Shown piece by piece: positions 52,801 to 64,000 of a stretch of 64,000 nucleotides of DNA. A program made the position numbers and the translations under genes. This DNA is from Vespa crabro (taxonomy: Eukaryota > Arthropoda > Insecta > Hymenoptera > Vespidae): the NCBI RefSeq assembly GCF_910589235.1, contig NC_060960.1, positions 2,745,839 to 2,809,838 on the forward strand, written 5' to 3'. The stretch's first letter is position 1. Every line of letters begins with the position of its first letter. The notes below the pieces were generated by a model. It saw only the letters and a program-made list of their open reading frames with translations. It searched no databases and had not been told where the DNA came from.

Positions 52801-55800
52801 AATGTATAATTTTTGTCATTTATACATTCCTGTTCAATGTTTGTGCTTTTTGTAATTTTGTTATCGCTTACTGGATGTTCTTCTACAGAACAGTTAGGAA
52901 TATCTGTAGATTCATATTCTTCTAATGTGTCTGCTTCAAAAACATCATCACTACCATCATCATTAGAATCATTACTATCATAATTTGCCACTAAAGATTG
53001 TTTATTAACTGAATTTTGTTCAGATTCCTTTGAGATTAAATTTATTGCATTTTGTACAACATTTTGTTTTTCAGTATTATCCATATCTTTTTTTAATTTT
53101 ACATCTGTATTTTCATAACTACTATTACTTATGGCCGTTTCAGATTTCTCTGTATATGTTTCAGTTATTTGTACATTATCACTTTCTTTATCATTTGTTT
53201 TACTATTTGAATCTTTTTGTTCAATAATTTCTACAATAATAGGGGAATTACTTTCCTTATTATTTGCTGTAGAAGTATTTAGTGCACTTGTCTGATTTTC
53301 TGTGATAGGAGGTAAATCCTTTTGCATAGAAAAATTATCTTCCTTTCTTGTATTTTGATCATTCAACAAATTTTCATTGTAAACTGTTGATTTTTCACGA
53401 TCAGGTGGTGTTACTAATTTTTCACCATTCGATGAAGTTTCCTCCACCTCCTTTGAGGATTCATTAGATTCTGACATTCTGTCATCGATTATCATATCTT
53501 CATTTGAATCTTGATCAATACAAGAACTTGGATTTTCTGATACATCATCAGCATATTCATTCACATTTTGATCAATACTAGATGAATAATTTTCTTTTAA
53601 TGATGGTATATTACTTGTTTCTGCAGATTTCATAATAGAAATATTAGATACTATCGGTGCTAATACATTAAATGCACTATTACTTGTTTTAGCTGAAAAT
53701 GGATTATCAATTTGTTGGGATACTATTGGTATGTTGGTATTGTCTTGCAAAAATATATTTTGAACGGATGCATCGTTCGAACTACTTATAACAGAAGCGA
53801 ATGATTCTTTATTATATTCTTGCATACATGCAGAACTGCTAACAGTTGCATTATCAACAAGGTCAGATTCAGGAATATCTTCAGAAGCATTAGTTTTGAC
53901 AAAAGAATTGGTTAAGTGTTTCTCTTTAATTTCTTCTGAATCTCCTGAACCTTCATCTTGTACTCCTAAATCTGACAATGTATCATTTCTTTCACTATTT
54001 TTATCATAATTGACTGACATTGAATCAGCATCCGAACTAAATTGTCCTTTCATTTTTTCAGTATCAGTATCCATTGATTGCTCCTCTTGTGTATCAAATT
54101 CAGATAAATTATCGTTTTTATCACTGTGTTTATCGTAACTTTCTCTACTTAAATCTACCTCGTCTTTTTTAAGAGCTTGAAATTCATCAGAAACATGATC
54201 TATTTCTTGTATTCCAGCAGAACTGTGTACTTCTTGGAAATTTGGAGATGAAATTAAATCCGTAGATTCTATATTATTAGTTTTATCCTCACATGCACAT
54301 TCCTGTACATTTTTAGATTCCATTTGTACATCTTGATTCTGATCTTTGTTAGATGGTGACATACACATTGTATGTTCAGTTGTTATATCTGTTATTGGTT
54401 CAGATTCTGTTTTTTCCATAACCTGATGAGACATTTCTTCTTTGGAAGATTTATGTTCAGCTTCATTCTCAGAGTAAGTACTGAGTGGTTCTATGTGTTC
54501 TTGTATGTTGTCTGATATATTAAGGTTGACATCCTTTTCAGCATTTGTTGATTGATAAGATCTATCATCTATAAATCTCAATTGATCAGTTATAGTGTTC
54601 TCACTGTGTTGTGCCATATGCTTAATTTTTATATCATTATCATTTACAATTTTCTTTTTATGCTGAAGATCAGAACTATCTGTTAATGATTCTTCTGTAT
54701 TTAATGTAATATTTATATTATTAGTAATAAAAGACTGTGAAATAACGTCTGTATCCTCAGATTTTTCAACTTTTACAATACTTTCTTCTGATTCTTTGTT
54801 GTTAGCATAAGCAGATTCTTGTACAGTGTTCGATTGTAAATCTTCATCTATTTGAGTAGTTGTTCTTGGTACATCAATGGCATTGTTGACATTTTCTTCA
54901 TTTGAGTTCCATGTATGACTTGAACCCTCCAGTTTTTCCCTTTTATCATTTGTACAATATATATTATGAGAATCAAACGAACTTGCTTTTAATGAATTAT
55001 TATTTGTTTGAGTAACATCAAATTCTTCTGATTTATATGATAAAAGTGTATCTTCCGAAGGTTTGGAAGATGAAACACATTCATATTGTAACGTGTCAGA
55101 TTTACATTGAATTGATGTTGTGACAATTTGATCCGATTGAGTTTCCAAATCTACAGACTTTGAAGTATATGAAATGCAATTTGGTCCAAAAAAAAATCTT
55201 GGTGGTGATGCAGATTTTGGTTTACACTCGTTATCTATCTTATGTAAAAATTCGGAATTTTGTGTAATTATGTTAGTTGAATCTGACACATTTGTAGAGA
55301 CTTTTTCACCACTTAATGAATAGGGTACAAGCATGGTATTTGTACTAGACTCAAAACCTTCTGAAGTATCTGCCTGACATGAAGATATAGAGGAATCACA
55401 TTGTATGGTTTCCAATAATTTAGAATTCTCTTTAGATTTTTTTGAATTACTATCAATTGTATCTGTATCAGTAATGTTAGATTCTATACTATTTTGATCT
55501 AGCGTACTAACTTCATTGAAAGAATTTGCATTCATTTTCTCATTTAAGTTATCTGTGCTAGAAAGGCATTCAAAACCAACTTTTGACAAAGATAAATCTT
55601 CGCTTGTCTGTAAAGTGTTTTCATCTTTATTGCTGCATTTCTGATCGCTAGTGCCTTCTTTGGGAAAATACTGTTCCTTTTGTGATATGTCTTCTTCATT
55701 TGATATGATACTACTGTCACACTCTGTTTTTTCTGCAGGTTTACCTACATCCCACCTCGATAATCGTTTAACAGAACCACTTGTACTTTTCGGAATTATT

Positions 55801-58800
55801 TGAACGCCCAGAGTTGGTTTAAATTTTGGCTTTTCTTGTGTAGAGCCTACTATTTGACTGTCATTAATATCAACAGTAGATTGGGAATAATTCCTATTTA
55901 ATCTTACAGAGTTTTTGCTTGTCTCCATAGAAGCAGTTGAAACTTCCTTCATAAGATTTTCTTCATTTAAGATTTCACTTGAAGATAAAGTAGCAGTCGC
56001 CGAGTCAGCTTCACTTTTTGATTGGTTGCTTTCTTTATTATCAGTTGACGTGTCATCACCAGGATTACCTGTTTCACATTCAACTCCAGAACCTTCGCCA
56101 TAGAAAAACATAACAGGTTCTTCTACAGGTTCACCAATTCCAGGATTGATAGCATCACAATCACTACCAGATCCTTCACCTTGAACCATCATTAGTGGTT
56201 CTTCAATTGCTTCACTTGTTTCTTCTCTCCAACTACTATTGAGCATTGTTCTTTTATCAATGGATCCTCTAATAGGTATTACATCTGCCCTTATTCTTTT
56301 TAAAATATCAGATTGCGCATCATCCCCCTCTAATGGCCTTTTTATAGAAGTTGGACCCATTCGTAAAGCTGTTATTTTACTCGGATCTGGCAATAACGCA
56401 TAGCTTGGTAATCTATGCTCTTCTTTAGGAGGTAATCTAGCAGAGGTGTGATATGCAGCAGCAGACATTTCATAGGCTGTAAACGGCATTTGTCGTTTAC
56501 TTAAATCTGCTACCATAGCATGATTACGCATCATTACTGCTCTAGCATCATAGGATAGATTTTGCACATCCGGTTTGCTTGATTTTTTGGTACTCAAATC
56601 CATTTCTCTGTGTTGAAAATTTTGAGATCTGTATCCAGGTGTAGATAAATCCATACTTTTGGTGAATTTTCGACTAGAAAGATCAATTCCCGAAAAATCC
56701 ATAGGACTACTTTGTTCATTCATACTTTCCCAACCACGAGGTGATGTAGATAAGTCCATACCTCTATGTCCTCGAAGTATAGAAGGTTTCTCAGGTTGAC
56801 TTCTTGGACAAAAATCTTGTGGTAATCTGTCATCATCTCCATTGATTGTAGAATTAAGCATACCCCCAGATCTTGCTAGATTCTCTGCTATTTTTTCCAA
56901 TGACTTTGTACCACTTGGCTTTTCAAGTTTTTCAGCTTGCATTCTTACAAGATTTGCAGCTAATTGATCTATTGGTTTAACGGACAATTTACTGTGTCCA
57001 GATGTAATATCTGTAGATGTAAAAGAAATGCTACTTTTACCAGATAATTTTTCTAAAGATTTCATTACAGATTCTGTTGTTTCCTCCATAGTATTATGCT
57101 TTTTAGATACATGTATTGGGGTACTAATAGGCAATATATGATTTGCGTTCTTTTCTTCCTGCACCTGTTTCAAATCTGCAATATTTACAAGTTTAAGAGG
57201 AGAAGTGATCACAGGTGTTTCTATTGATTTCAAAGGTACTAATTCTTCATTGGTAATTTTATTGATATTCGATTTCGTTAAATTTTCAGATTTGACAGAT
57301 TCCGAAGGCTTAGAATCAGGTGCATGAGATGATACGATGGTTTGTTCTGATAAGGTTTTCTTTTCATGGATTTTCTCCGTTAGTATATGAGCATTTCCAT
57401 TAATCACTTTTGCAGGACTTACAGATTGTACATTTGATTTTGTAACTTGATCTTGTGCTACCTCTAAAGAATCATCTTCCTCAGTATTTTGTTTGGAACT
57501 TTCATCATTGGTTACATCTTCATCTTCTTCATCTTCTTCTTCATCATCATCTTCATCCTCTTCTTCCTCCTCCTCCTCTTCTTCTTCTTCCTCTTCCTCT
57601 TCTTCCTCTTCCTCCTCCTCATCTATTTCTTCCTCTTCATTCTCAACTTCAGCATTATCTTGATCAGCGATAATATCATTTTGTTCTCGATTATCTTCAA
57701 CATTTCCAAGATCATCTTTTTGCTCATCTTTTTCTTCTAAATTATCATTATGAGTGCCATTTTCTTGTATAACTTCATCTCCTTCCAAACTGGGTGATGT
57801 AGTTATTTGGCCAGTGTCTATTATAGGTTTCTCAGAAATTTCTAAACTATTACTATCTTCATTAATTGGTATCGATTCAGCTTCACCATTTGACAGAGTG
57901 TTTATTAGATTAACAACGCCATCCCGATCTCTAATATTGGGAAGTATTTATATTAATGTACAATAATATTATATAAGAATATTAACAAATATAAACAAAA
58001 CTTACTTAGCTACTAGTTCCCAATTTTCCTCATCTAAATCCTCCCTGTATACTCTAATATTACACTCTTCATCGAGCTGACACCAATAGGCTAATCCAGT
58101 TTTGTCCCTCCCTAATGGTTCCACACGTAACTCATCAGCTGCGAGTTTATTTACTTCATTTTTAAACTTTTGATTCAAATCGAACTGTGTTTCCAAGAGT
58201 ACCTACGATAATGATTATAACATAAACAGAACTATTCATATACAACATTACAAATAATAGCAATGATATAAAAAGAAAATATCAATGTACCTTAAGTAGA
58301 CGTAATTTAACAGCAATACGAGCTTTCTTGTAACCAAAACGTTCGAGTTCCCACCCATCCTGATTCGAATACGTATGACAAAATTTGACCAATGCTCGCT
58401 CCCATTTCTCAGGAGATACTGTCTTACGTGTTTTTCTTAGTAATTTGATGTGTAAATCTACTAATTGCTGAGGTACTGAAAGAAAGATAATATTGGTATG
58501 ATAAACCAGTATAATTTTAATAACAATATGATGCATATATAGAAAAATTAAAAGAAAGTCCTGAAAATTAAGCACAATAGAATCAAAAATATATCAAAAA
58601 TAAAAAAAACTTTTTTATATAAAAGAAATAAATTAAGTTTATATTCTAAACTATTACTTCCTTAGAAAAGAAATAATGATATTTAATAAATATGCAAAAT
58701 TACGTTTGTAAAAATGTCTTTCTTAAAACAAACTATTAAATACTATATGAAAGAGAAGATAAAGAAGACAAAAAAAAGAGCAAAATATTGAGAAATTTAT

Positions 58801-59583
58801 CTAGAATCAAAACGTCAAAATATATGCCTGTGTGAACAGGCCGAAATGTGTCCGTAATTCGTAATCACGTGTAACTGCGATTGACAAGAAGGAAGGGAGG
58901 TGGCAGCACGGGGCAAAACAACAACACACGACGGAACGATTCCGAGGGTTTATCTGTCAAATCGGTAGTCTTTTGCACCACCCATACAAAAGAGAGAGGA
59001 GATCGTTGATTCCGAGTAAAAAAAGAATACGAAGAAAACGAATTGCGCGCTTTCCTCAGAGAGATCCACCCAACATTACAAATGGAATGAGAGAGAGAGA
59101 GGGGGGGGGGGGGGGGGGAAAGAGATGAAGAAACGAAGAAAATAGTCGTAGATTCACGATATAGTACGGATTAGCCACAGACCTTGTAGTTACAGTGGAG
59201 AGGGATGAAAACAGAGGGAGGTCGTGCGTATTGCGCACGCACATACATCCATACATACATACATATACATACATACATATATACGCGCACAGGTATACAT
59301 ACAAACGTATACGAATGTAGTAGAAATGGGCAGTCAAATACATAAGAGGCAATTTTCAAACTAACATCCATCTACGTCTTTAAAAAGAATTTTGTCGTGT
59401 TACTAACATCGACAGCAAGAAAGAGAATTATGAAAAAGGAAAACAAAACTTATGGAGTTCGCGCGAGACTTTTCGTCTGGCGGGGGCGGGTCGGTTATTC
59501 CCTGCCCCTTCCCTCTTTCATCCCACTCGTAGAGACCATTCGTTTTGTCTCGCTCTCTCCCACTCCAATCCTTCCTCGCTCCT

Positions 59584-59615
<32 letters not shown>

Positions 59616-59994
59616 ATTCGTTCTCTTACATGAACCATGCGCGAGCGCGCGTATTATACAGACACACATACGCATGTGACAAGCATATACATAGATTCAA
59701 AGAGGTGGAGGAGGAGGAGCAGCAGCAGCAGCAGCGAGCGCGAGTGCGCGCGCGCGCGCGCATATACGTACGCGCACTATGAACGACGAAACGAAACGAA
59801 CGAACGCGGTGTAAGATAGAAGGAATACACACACATAAATTTGACTCACCCTCCTGTGTGTTTTCGATCATTTCTTGTAACCTCGCAATGTCCGGATAGA
59901 CTATGCCACAGGATTTGCCGAAACACTCGAGGAAGGAGCAGATCACGGCGAAATTTGGGTCACTCGCGCAAGAGGCTTCGTTATCGGACGCCAT
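44709..59994 (-). CDS. RSF1: Remodeling and spacing factor 1 (Rsf1), giant insect form
   Basis: Histone-binding subunit of the RSF complex with the ISWI/SNF2H ATPase; acts in nucleosome assembly and spacing. Coding exons: 59994-59850, 58475-58291, 58202-58006, 57930-50543, 50346-50135, 50020-49723, 49601-49423, 49331-49142, 49063-48825, 48737-48341, 48168-48057, 47972-47588, 47428-47384, 47288-47184 (or from 47310), 47034-46932, 46852-44709; about 4107 residues against 1441 in human. Order: DDT-like start (PNFAVICSFLE); WHIM-like LHIKLLRKTRK and PLGRDKTGLAYWCQLDEE; a disordered acidic region from about 176 to 2638; PHD finger 2822-2866; then RSF1-specific blocks FVGISLDNV, YKFNEYDDMINAAI, GRGKDIATI and RGRKINYQE; and a basic/proline-rich tail. 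The start is chosen by N-terminal similarity. Exon 14 carries a frame problem described under findings. Confidence 0.92.
49423..49601 (-). other. Rsf1 PHD finger exon
   Basis: A 179-nt exon encodes one complete C4HC3 PHD finger, residues about 2822-2866: CQKC, CDSC, then H-x2-C in KGWHCSC, and CPPC. The adjacent WILLCDSCD and LIPEGDWFCPPCQH match the RSF1 PHD closely. All eight zinc ligands are present. Confidence 0.95.
50543..57930 (-). other. Rsf1 giant coding exon, 7388 nt
   Basis: One uninterrupted open frame of about 2463 codons. It starts DRDGVVNLIN, passes a Glu/Asp run (about 57500-57650), then a region with repeated DLS motifs and a duplicated GEGSG unit. It continues through a very long Ser/Asn/Thr/Glu-rich, mostly disordered stretch to a basic end (MGRKNRGRPKGRRRR). 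Flanking splice sites keep phase (phase 2 in, phase 1 out). Human RSF1 has a much shorter acidic region between its N-terminal domain and the PHD finger. Confidence 0.92.
57530..57645 (-). repeat. GAA/GAG codon repeat encoding polyglutamate in Rsf1
   Basis: An imperfect trinucleotide array within the coding frame gives more than 20 consecutive glutamates, followed by mixed Asp/Glu. Acidic runs fit histone-chaperone behaviour. As a microsatellite, its length is likely to vary between individuals or assemblies. Confidence 0.88.
58476..59849 (-). other. Rsf1 first intron with structured simple repeats
   Basis: The 1374-nt intron has good borders (GGTGAGT donor at 59849, TTTCAG acceptor at 58476). 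It holds an 18-nt G run at 59101-59118, CATA repeats (59243-59282), a CT array (59583-59610), a CAG array (about 59720-59735) and an alternating CG tract (59746-59761). It is unlike the AT-rich, short introns in the rest of the gene. Confidence 0.8.
59101..59118. repeat. G18 homopolymer
   Basis: Eighteen consecutive G on the plus strand follow a GA array. It could form a G-quadruplex or be a sequencing-difficult tract. On the Rsf1 transcript strand it is C18. Confidence 0.9.
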
Positions 59995-60193
59995 TTTTCC
60001 GCCGCTAAAACTCTCTTCACAGAGGGGCCCGTAGCCGTGCTAGGGCCGATACGCTACTACGCTAGGCGGCCTCACAACTCGCGTATCGCATTTTCGGTTC
60101 TTTGCCGTTTTCTTCTTCTATCTCCCTCTCTTTTTCTCGCGCGCGTCCTCGCGCGAAATCCTCGAAGAAAGTCAAAGAAAGAGAGGGGGATAT

Positions 60194-60230
<37 letters not shown>

Positions 60231-60753
60231 GACAACTCGCGAGAGAGCCGCCGGTAGACAGAGTGAGAAGCGTCGATACACACACCGAGAATCTCGCTTC
60301 CCGCTTTTTCGTCCCTTCTCTCGTCTCTTCCCGTCCTTTTCCACTCCTTTCCTCGTTCGTTCGATCAACACCACCACTCAACAATGACGACGACGACGAT
60401 ATACGAACAGTTCTTCTCTCCTCGTCACTCTTTACTTTCAACCTTACCCGCCGTTATTCGCGCACCAGCAACGATGGTAAGCACAACACCGGAGAGACAT
60501 AGACACACGCGCACAGAATATCCTTTTTTTTTTTTACGTCTTCTTATTCTTCTTTTTCTTCTCCTTTAGCACCTTGTCCGAGACTCGAGAAAACCAAAGG
60601 CGCTCTCGCACGCCTCCTCCGCCTTCTTCCACGCACTTTTCACATATCACAAGTCTCCTTGTACACTCACGCACGCATGCAAAGACACGACGCACGCAAG
60701 CACGAACGCACACTGAGATCCGCTGTCGGATCTCGCACCCGCTTCAAACTATC

Positions 60754-60789
<36 letters not shown>

Positions 60790-62519
60790 ACCGCCTGTGT
60801 TTCTGTCTCTCTTCAGCAGGAAAGAACGCGCGCGCAGCATACGATCGTAACGACGTCGCGCACGTAACACAGCGATCGCTTTCCTCGTTGTGTTTGGCAC
60901 TACTCTCTAGCCTCGTTTGCTGTTCTCTCGTGCCTCGCCTTAGAGGAAACGCGAAGACGATCGTTAGCGCACAACTTCTAAGACGTATAGAAATTTGACG
61001 GCGCAAGACAACAACAGCGGCACGATCATCAACAATAACAATAACAATAACTATAAAAGCGACTTTGACGGCGACGACGAAGACGCGACCGCGAGAGCAA
61101 TCGCGACGACGACGACGACGACGGCGACGTCGCTGCGATGTACGCGTTCCCTTTCTTTGCAACGAGTCTCATTGGACATCGCCACCTCCGCCTCCTCCTC
61201 GTCGGCTCTCCGGGCCTACGAAACGTTACGAAGGAGTAGGGGTTCTCAATCGGCAATGTCCGTTTCTACTCGGTTAACACGAACCGAGCGCCACGCTTAC
61301 GATCGAACCATCCGATCGAGCGTTCGATCTTGACTCTCCCACTCTCCGTTGTCCTTTCCTTTGTATTTCTAATGATCGATCGCATCGATTGGTGCGTACA
61401 AAAAATTGCTTCGCTCCGATCGATATCTCTTTCGAGTTCAGGACAATGTTTCGCATTTTCATCTCTACTAGCTTTCACATACGAGACAACGAATTTTCTA
61501 GAGCCTCGTACAAACGGTGCTCAACTTCTATCTTTAGCTTTCGTTTTTGCCGCGTTTTACGATAGGCAGCACTGCATCCCCCTTGCCCCACCATTTGCTT
61601 CTACGTACATACATACATAACAACCTTCTTATTGCAACGGACGGACACGCGTTACGCCCTTTTCTCTCTTATGCGCGTACCTCTGTCTATCTATTTTCTC
61701 TTTCTTTTTCTCTTTCCCCTGTCTCATCTCTCCCATTCTCCTACTCATTCTTTTTCTCTCTCTTTCTTTATCTCTCTCTCTCTCTATTTTTTTATTATAT
61801 ATATATATCTTCAAGCGTCATCGAAAGATCAAAAGATTGATATGTATAGTTATTTCCATGGATAGGATAAGAGAAATAGAAAATAGAAAGAGAGAAATAG
61901 ATAGATAGAGAGAGAGACAGAGAGAGAGGGAGAGAGAGAGAGAGAGACAGACAGACAGATAGAAAAATAAAAAAAAGAAAGGTGGGTGCGAAAAGTTACA
62001 CACGGAAGAAAAGCAAGTGGTATTAGGTAGAAAATTTTCAAGGTTCTCCAATAACGACGCTTCGCTTCAATGACGTAGTCTGCTTATTGTTAGTTGGATA
62101 TAAGTTCTGGAGGGGGAGGCGTCGAGTGGCGGGCGGCTTTTTTCGGTGTAGAGGAAGAGGGAAAGGTGTTGCGAGCGCACGATTCCGGATCGATTGGCGG
62201 ACGATTATGAAACTATAAAGCCGTCGAATTAGATTAAAAGTTTTTCATTTGTTTTCCTAATAGAATATTTTTTTGAAATATTATTAAAGATATCATATTT
62301 AAAAGTCATTCTTCTTTGTAATATTGCAAAGTATCAAATATATTATTTATGTATTCGTTACACAAGCATTCGCTCGACAAGTATGGCGCTGCTGTATCGA
62401 GCGACAAGGCTTTACGAATGCTTGGACGTCCCGTAGCGCTCAGAGATTGTGCTACTACGCCGATCGATCGCTGCTACGCATAGAGTTGTCTATATATGTG
62501 TCATTAAGAAAACTCGATA

Positions 62520-62572
<53 letters not shown>

Positions 62573-62600
62573 AATACGTTAGAATGAAAGCAATTACGTA
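59995..62600. promoter_or_regulatory. CpG-rich Rsf1 promoter region, possibly bidirectional
   Basis: Immediately upstream of the Rsf1 start the composition becomes CpG-rich and low in complexity: CT/GA arrays at 60190-60230 and 60750-60790, GCAC-type repeats, and ACG trinucleotides at 61095-61130. Rsf1 transcription should begin near its start at 59994, within the first few hundred bases. On the plus strand, ATG at 60474-60476 is followed at once by a GTAAGC donor, with a strong pyrimidine-tract acceptor at 60568-60569, suggesting a divergent spliced transcript. Open frames here are repetitive and show no known domain. Confidence 0.5.
62363..62424. repeat. Compound hairpin
   Basis: An outer stem CAAGCATTCG (62363-62372) pairs with CGAATGCTTG (62415-62424). 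An inner stem CGCTCGA (62371-62377) pairs with TCGAGCG (62397-62403), sharing two bases with the outer arm. The sequence is not simple repeat and is GC-balanced. Its role is unknown; it may be chance. Confidence 0.5.
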
Positions 62601-64000
62601 TCTTGTAAACGAATGAATTTCTCGTTTTTCACTCTACAATTGATATTTTTTCAAAAAAATCGATAAACGTTCTATTAATGTTTAAACTTTTAAAGTAGGG
62701 GTGGTTTATCATTTACATTTAAAAGCTACGAATGGAACGGTGCTGCCATCAAGAGAATTTAAATTTAAAAATTTAAATTATATGGAAATAAATCTGGCTG
62801 ATTTGTTTCTTTCTTTTTTTTTCTCGATTCCATAATTTTTTTTTTTTATTGAGTAAGAATAACGAGCCGTAAATAACATTTTTTATTAATGTATGCATGT
62901 ATATAAAGTCATATTTACAATATACATTATTTGAAAAAGTTTTAATATTTTTTTATATCTGCATTGTTGCATTCCATAATGTTTCGTGCTATTGTTATTA
63001 ACGTTTTCCTTGCTTGCATAATATATGTATATCTGAGTAAAATACTCTATTTCGTATAGAATTTGATAACGATATTTGATATTTTAAAAATGTTAAAACA
63101 CACTCCATTCCATTTTATATTAACACCAATCCTTTTGTTTAAATATCTAAATTTTCATTTTTATACTTTCATCACAACAACAAAATTCACTTTTATTACA
63201 AATATATGAATGTTGCTATGAAAATATTTGGAATGCAACTATTTTTATTAGTGTAATATGTAAAGTGATAGTGTCTCTTTGTAATATAAATTTATTTCAT
63301 AAACACATCTTTTATGTTACATTCATGAAAAATCTTGAACCATTTGCTTTCTACATTTTGTACTCTTAATGTAAAATGGTAAAAATTTAAAGAAACATCT
63401 TTAATAGATGGCTACATTAAATTTACAAATACCCTGCTGTACATTTGTGTACATTTATCATATTAAACTTATAATTCATGTCGAATGGATTCGTATTGTT
63501 TATGTAATTGTATGCATATATCTATATATATTGCAGAATATATTAATGAATGCTATTTATAAATGATTATTATTGTATAATATAGAAAAAGAATAAATAA
63601 ATATTTTATCTTGTATTCTATTTACTAAGGCAAATATATAGGAAAATATAGTAAGTTGATATTTTTCTATATTTAAAAGATTAGGATTTTTTTATTACAT
63701 TCAGGAGACATTATGTAGAAAGCACTTCTATGTTAATATGCATATGTAAGTTCTTTTTTACAGAAATTATTTTCATCTTCAATCTAGCTTCATCATTAAT
63801 TATTTTAAATGCACCTTTACAAAAGTATGCATATATTAAATTAATATAAGTTTATGTATTGAATTATGAATTGATGTATATAAGAGATAATATGTGAGTA
63901 GATAGTAAGATTCGCATAAGTTATCAGTTGTTTATGCAACTTCATTTGTATATAAAAAAAATTCAGCAATACTACAAAATTCGTCGATTAAGTATTTGTA
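62600..64000. other. AT-rich right end, no gene seen
   Basis: No open frame of note and no recognisable exon. AATAAATAAA on the plus strand near 63593 and many TTTATT on the same strand would allow it to be 3' UTR of a neighbour on either strand, but nothing decides this. Confidence 0.5.

Noticed and set aside
60788..61333. Arg-, Thr- and Asn-rich open frames on both strands
   Set aside because: They translate ACG/CGA and AAC trinucleotide repeats in the Rsf1 promoter region; no domain seen.
1..64000. CRISPR arrays, bacterial operons, ribosome binding sites
   Set aside because: The window is eukaryotic with spliced genes; no regularly spaced direct repeats of CRISPR type are present.

Overview
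This is AT-rich eukaryotic DNA with introns, dense microsatellites and scattered CpG-rich patches. The three recognisable genes are animal genes. Their protein variants, the short introns with GT-AG borders and the composition fit an insect, most likely a hymenopteran. That placement is an inference from style, not from a search.

Layout. Positions 1-22000 are a gene desert: no coding region can be supported, only simple repeats, short hairpins, a roughly 394-bp MITE-like element (3821-4214) and a roughly 1.2-kb fold-back element (12905-14128). Positions 22640-23620 are a GC-richer patch that may hold the promoter and first untranslated exon of the next gene. Positions 23619-31844 would then be its long first intron. 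Positions 31907-36037 (+) encode phosphatidylinositol 4-kinase beta (PI4KB, the fly fwd family) in 11 coding exons, 1064 residues. ST7 (suppressor of tumorigenicity 7) converges on it from the minus strand (40469-38806, 2 coding exons, 516 residues). Upstream of ST7, also on the minus strand, lies a very large Rsf1 gene (remodeling and spacing factor 1; 59994-44709, 16 coding exons, about 4107 residues). It has a DDT/WHIM-type N-terminus, one 7.4-kb exon of disordered acidic sequence, a PHD finger, and a GC-rich basic/proline-rich C-terminal exon. Positions 60000-62500 are its CpG-rich, low-complexity promoter region, possibly bidirectional. Positions 62600-64000 are AT-rich with no gene seen.

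The genes do not form a pathway. PI4KB makes PI4P at the Golgi, ST7 is a membrane protein of poorly defined function, and Rsf1 is the histone-binding partner of the ISWI ATPase in chromatin remodelling.

Exon borders were derived by hand from splice motifs, reading phase and family similarity. The main anomaly is in Rsf1 exon 14, where the strongest acceptor leads to an early stop and the frame is kept only by a cryptic acceptor 22 nt further on or by a one-base sequence error. No previously unknown multi-gene system was found. The most interesting non-coding structure is the 1.2-kb fold-back element.
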